In this document: positions 51,725 through 54,216 of the stretch, one piece after another
Position numbering within the stretch: the first letter of the stretch is position 1
Layout: each line of letters opens with the position of its first letter
From: JANNAT01 sp031422555
GTDB lineage: Bacteria > Pseudomonadota > Alphaproteobacteria > Rhodobacterales > Rhodobacteraceae
DNA length: 54,216 nt
NCBI GenBank assembly: GCA_031422555.1
Contig: JANPLZ010000109.1
Coordinates: 1 to 54,216, forward strand
Reading direction: 5' to 3'
Notes under the pieces: model-generated
Database searches by the model: none
The model's input: only the letters and a program-made list of their open reading frames with translations
Told to the model about the DNA's origin: nothing
Position numbers and translations under genes: made by a program

Positions 51725-52249
51725 CTAACTTAACGCGCAATCGCCAACGACCAGATCCAGCGCGAACCGCTTGCCGGGGGTATAGTCAAGCCCGGCCATG
51801 TTGATAAACAGCGCGCCCCGTTCGGTGTGGATGGCGGCGGGGGTGATCGGCATAGTGCTGAATTCGGTGTCAATCGACACGCCTTCAAACAGCGCGCAGT
51901 CGGTTTCAAACCGCAAAACATAACCGTTAAACTTTGCATCAAACATCACGCCGGTGCCGCGTTTGTATTCCAACTCTATCCGGCGCGGGCCAATTTGCAC
52001 GGTGACGGGCACCACCTCTAGGCCGTTGATAATGCCTTCGGGTTCCAACCCAAACTCGATCCCGTCGCCAACTTGCACGGTGCGGCCCTGCGCTTGAAGA
52101 AACGGCTTGGCCGGATCGTCATAGGTCAGCACGTTGAACGATACCAACCGGCCTTGCAGCGTCGGCTCGGCCAGCACCACATTCGCCAGCGCCATACTGG
52201 CCAACACCGAACTAGCCAGCAGCCACAGTGGCGCGGCCCAGCGGATCAT
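51725..52249 (-). CDS. Secreted protein of unknown function
   Basis: 174 residues with a signal peptide (MIRWAAPLWLLASSVLASMALANVVLA, cleavage about 27). The mature chain is beta-rich: LQGRLVSFNVLTYDDPAKPFLQAQGRTVQVGDGIEFGLEPEG, and ends with DLVVGDCALS. Two Cys (in FETDCALF and VGDCAL) could form a disulphide. Starts overlapping the accA stop (ATGA), so co-transcribed. No family recognised; periplasmic. Confidence 0.72.
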   Translation of the reverse strand: MIRWAAPLWLLASSVLASMALANVVLAEPTLQGRLVSFNVLTYDDPAKPFLQAQGRTVQVGDGIEFGLEPEGIINGLEVVPVTVQIGPRRIELEYKRGTGVMFDAKFNGYVLRFETDCALFEGVSIDTEFSTMPITPAAIHTERGALFINMAGLDYTPGKRFALDLVVGDCALS

Positions 52250-53205
52250 GCCGCCAAACCTTTTGCCCCCATATCCAGAAATTTTTGCCGCCGATCCTTG
52301 ATCAGGGCGTCGGGTTTTTTGCCTGAAAGGTCTTTCAGCATCAACTCGATGGCCTTGCCCACCGCCTCAATCGTCTCTTTGCGGCCACGTTGCGCGCCCC
52401 CCGTTGGCTCTTTGACAATGCGGTCGATCACGCCCAGCTTTTGCAAATCCTGCGCCGTCAGCCGCAACGCCTCGGCGGCTTCGCGCATTTTTTCGGCGTC
52501 TTTCCACAAGATGCTGGCACAACCTTCGGGCGAGATCACCGAATAAACCGAATGTTCCAGCATGGCGATGCGGTTGGCGGTGGCAAAGGCAACTGCCCCG
52601 CCCGAGCCGCCTTCGCCAATGATCACCGAAATCAGCGGCACGCCGATTTCCAGACATTTGGCAGTGGACCGCGCAATCGCTTCGGCCTGACCGCGCTCTT
52701 CCGCGCCCTTGCCCGGATAGGCGCCCGGCGTGTCGATCAGGGTGATCACCGGCAGGCGGAACCGGTCCGCCAGATCCATCAGCCGCACCGCCTTGCGATA
52801 GCCTTCGGGCCGCGCCATGCCGAAATTCCGTTCAATCCGCGATTTGGTGTCATTACCCTTTTCATGCCCAATCACCATCACCGGCGTGTCGTTGAACCGC
52901 GCAAGTCCGCCCATCACCGCGTGATCATCGGCAAAGCCGCGATCCCCGGCCAGCGGGGTGTATTCGTTGAACAAGGCCTCGATATAGTCTTTGGTATGCG
53001 GCCGGTCCGGGTGGCGGGCCACCTGACATTTGCGCCAGGGCGTCAGATCCTTGTACAAATCCTTGAGCATCACATCGGCCTTGCGATCCAACGCCTCGGC
53101 CTCACGCGATACATCCATCCCGGCATTGCCCCGCGCCATCGCGCGCAGCTCTTCGGCCTTGCCTTCAATTTCGGCCAGCGGCTTTTCAAATTCAAGATAG
53201 TTCAT
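52246..53205 (-). CDS. accA: Acetyl-CoA carboxylase carboxyltransferase alpha subunit
   Basis: Part of acetyl-CoA carboxylase, moving the carboxyl group from biotin to acetyl-CoA to make malonyl-CoA. 319 residues. MNYLEFEKPLAEIEGKAEELR start, then RHPDRPHTKDYIEALF, GHEKGNDTKSRIERNFGMARPEGYRKAVRLM, IDTPGAYPGKGAEERGQAEAIA and GEGGSGGAVAFA. GGAG lies seven bases before ATG 53205. Stop overlaps the secreted-protein gene. Divergent from the aminotransferase gene. Confidence 0.97.
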   Translation of the reverse strand: MNYLEFEKPLAEIEGKAEELRAMARGNAGMDVSREAEALDRKADVMLKDLYKDLTPWRKCQVARHPDRPHTKDYIEALFNEYTPLAGDRGFADDHAVMGGLARFNDTPVMVIGHEKGNDTKSRIERNFGMARPEGYRKAVRLMDLADRFRLPVITLIDTPGAYPGKGAEERGQAEAIARSTAKCLEIGVPLISVIIGEGGSGGAVAFATANRIAMLEHSVYSVISPEGCASILWKDAEKMREAAEALRLTAQDLQKLGVIDRIVKEPTGGAQRGRKETIEAVGKAIELMLKDLSGKKPDALIKDRRQKFLDMGAKGLAA

Positions 53206-53348
53206 GCACGGGCTCCACAGCAGGATGGCCACCTTTATGGCCGGGGGCCAAGCAAGATGCAACTCGGCAAGCGGCTACCCCCCGCTTTGCCGGGCTTGAC
53301 ACACCGCGCTGGGAAGGGGATGCAGGGCCATCAACCCGGAGTGCCCAA

Positions 53349-54209
53349 ATGTCTCGCACCGTCTATGTCAACGGCGATTACCTGCCCGAAGCCGATGCCA
53401 AAATTTCGATTTTTGATCGCGGGTTCTTGATGGCGGACGGGGTTTATGAAGTCACCTCTGTGCTGGATGGCAAGTTGATTGATATGGCGGGCCATGTGGT
53501 GCGCCTTGCCCGCAGCCTGCGCGAGTTGGAGATGACCAGCCCGATCACCGACGATGATCTGACGGCGATGTTTCGCGAACTGGTGCGGCTGAACGCGATT
53601 GATCAGGGCATGATTTATCTGCAAATCACCCGTGGCAACCCCGGCGACCGGTCTTTCGTGTTTCCCGACGCGTCCTTGCCCGCAACGATTGTGGCCTTTA
53701 CCCAAGAGATCCCCAACCTTGCCGATGCCCCTGCCGCCAAAACCGGCTTTCGTGTCATCACCGTGCCTGATTTGCGCTGGGACCGGGTCGATATCAAAAC
53801 AACGCAGCTGCTCTACCCGTCAATGGCCAAGATGATGGCCAAAAAAGCCGGCGTCGATGACAGTTGGTTCGTGGCAGATGGCACCGTCACCGAAGGCACC
53901 TCGAACAACGCCTATATCGTCAAAGGCAACAAGATCATCACCCGGCAGTTGTCGACCGAGATTTTGCACGGCATCACCCGGGTGGCGGTGCTGAAATTCG
54001 CCGCCGAAGCGCAATTTGAAGTCGAAGAGCGCCCCTTTACCGTCGCCGAAGCCCAAAGCGCGGACGAGGCGTTTTCAACCGCCGCGTCGATCTTTGTCAT
54101 GCCGGTTGTCGAGATTGACGGCGCTAAAATAGGCACCGGCAATCCCGGCCCCATCGCCATCCGCCTGCGCGAGATCTACATTGACGAGATGCGCAAGACG
54201 GCGGTTTAG
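53349..54209 (+). CDS. D-amino acid transaminase-like class IV aminotransferase
   Basis: PLP enzyme of 286 residues, fold-type IV. VYVNGDYLPEADAKISIFDRGFLMADGVYE at the start, the PLP Lys in DIKTTQLLYPSMAKMMAKKAGVDD (DIKT as in D-amino acid transaminase) and TEGTSNNAYIV with ITR near the phosphate site. It makes D-alanine or D-glutamate by family; aminodeoxychorismate lyase or branched-chain transaminase are close alternatives. The gene ends seven bases from the right edge; complete. Confidence 0.87.
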   Translation: MSRTVYVNGDYLPEADAKISIFDRGFLMADGVYEVTSVLDGKLIDMAGHVVRLARSLRELEMTSPITDDDLTAMFRELVRLNAIDQGMIYLQITRGNPGDRSFVFPDASLPATIVAFTQEIPNLADAPAAKTGFRVITVPDLRWDRVDIKTTQLLYPSMAKMMAKKAGVDDSWFVADGTVTEGTSNNAYIVKGNKIITRQLSTEILHGITRVAVLKFAAEAQFEVEERPFTVAEAQSADEAFSTAASIFVMPVVEIDGAKIGTGNPGPIAIRLREIYIDEMRKTAV

Positions 54210-54216
54210 CGCCGCC

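Noticed and set aside
53296..53324. TTGACA as a -35 box of the aminotransferase gene
   Set aside because: Correctly spaced -10 region reads GATGCA, too poor to call a promoter.

Overview
The window looks like ordinary chromosome from an alphaproteobacterium of the Rhodobacteraceae (Rhodobacter/Roseobacter group). This is judged from high GC with a strong third-position GC bias, the gene families and gene orders: hemC/hemE/hemF; argH - small lipoproteins - lysA - TIGR02302 protein; zinc-ribbon gene divergent from ftsE-ftsX-acyltransferase; phaA-phaB; a 44-residue aa3 oxidase subunit IV; an ETF-ubiquinone oxidoreductase. No rRNA, tRNA, CRISPR array, transposase, integrase or phage gene was recognised. 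Coding density is very high: the largest gap (26299-26550) is about 250 bases, so no stretch over 300 bases lacks a gene.

Layout. 1-9240: the 5' part of argE, a two-gene ABC exporter divergent from a TesA-like esterase, an FAD-linked 2-hydroxyacid dehydrogenase, an MFS carrier, hemC and hemE. 9241-11372: a stand-alone AAA ATPase behind a nested palindrome, sitting between hemE and hemF. 11511-14993: lipoprotein, atypical SDR, RsmC-like methyltransferase, ClpS, HAD hydrolase. 15157-20691: S11 peptidase with SPOR domain, hairpin-rich intergenic element, Sua5-type tRNA t6A enzyme, acyl-CoA dehydrogenase plus metallo-hydrolase. 20734-26298: small unknowns, oxidase subunit IV, a lipoprotein that may be a permuted papain-like enzyme, mobA-mobB with two coupled accessory genes, then greA and a membrane protein. 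26551-33213: ETF-QO, TPR protein with ispE, polyprenyl synthase, DUF2007 and TrmN6-like methyltransferase, YdcH-like small protein.

33191-36476 is the most accessory-looking part: two tandem paralogous ATP-grasp proteins and an EamA/DMT exporter on the minus strand, joined by ATGA overlaps. This is the best candidate for an undescribed small-molecule synthesis and export unit. 36592-40821: phaB and phaA (polyhydroxybutyrate precursor supply) with strong hairpins around phaB, an EAL-domain protein, Tag glycosylase and a TlpA-like thioredoxin. 40835-47412: argH to the TIGR02302 gene, ending in a clear intrinsic terminator. 47502-54209: zinc-ribbon protein, ftsE-ftsX-plsC-tfoX-PPOX run of overlapping genes, a secreted unknown with accA, and a D-amino-acid-transaminase-like gene ending at the window edge.

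Functionally most of the window is housekeeping: haem, arginine/lysine, isoprenoid/quinone, molybdenum cofactor, fatty acid and PHB metabolism, and envelope and division functions. All family assignments come from motif recognition by eye. No database search was possible.
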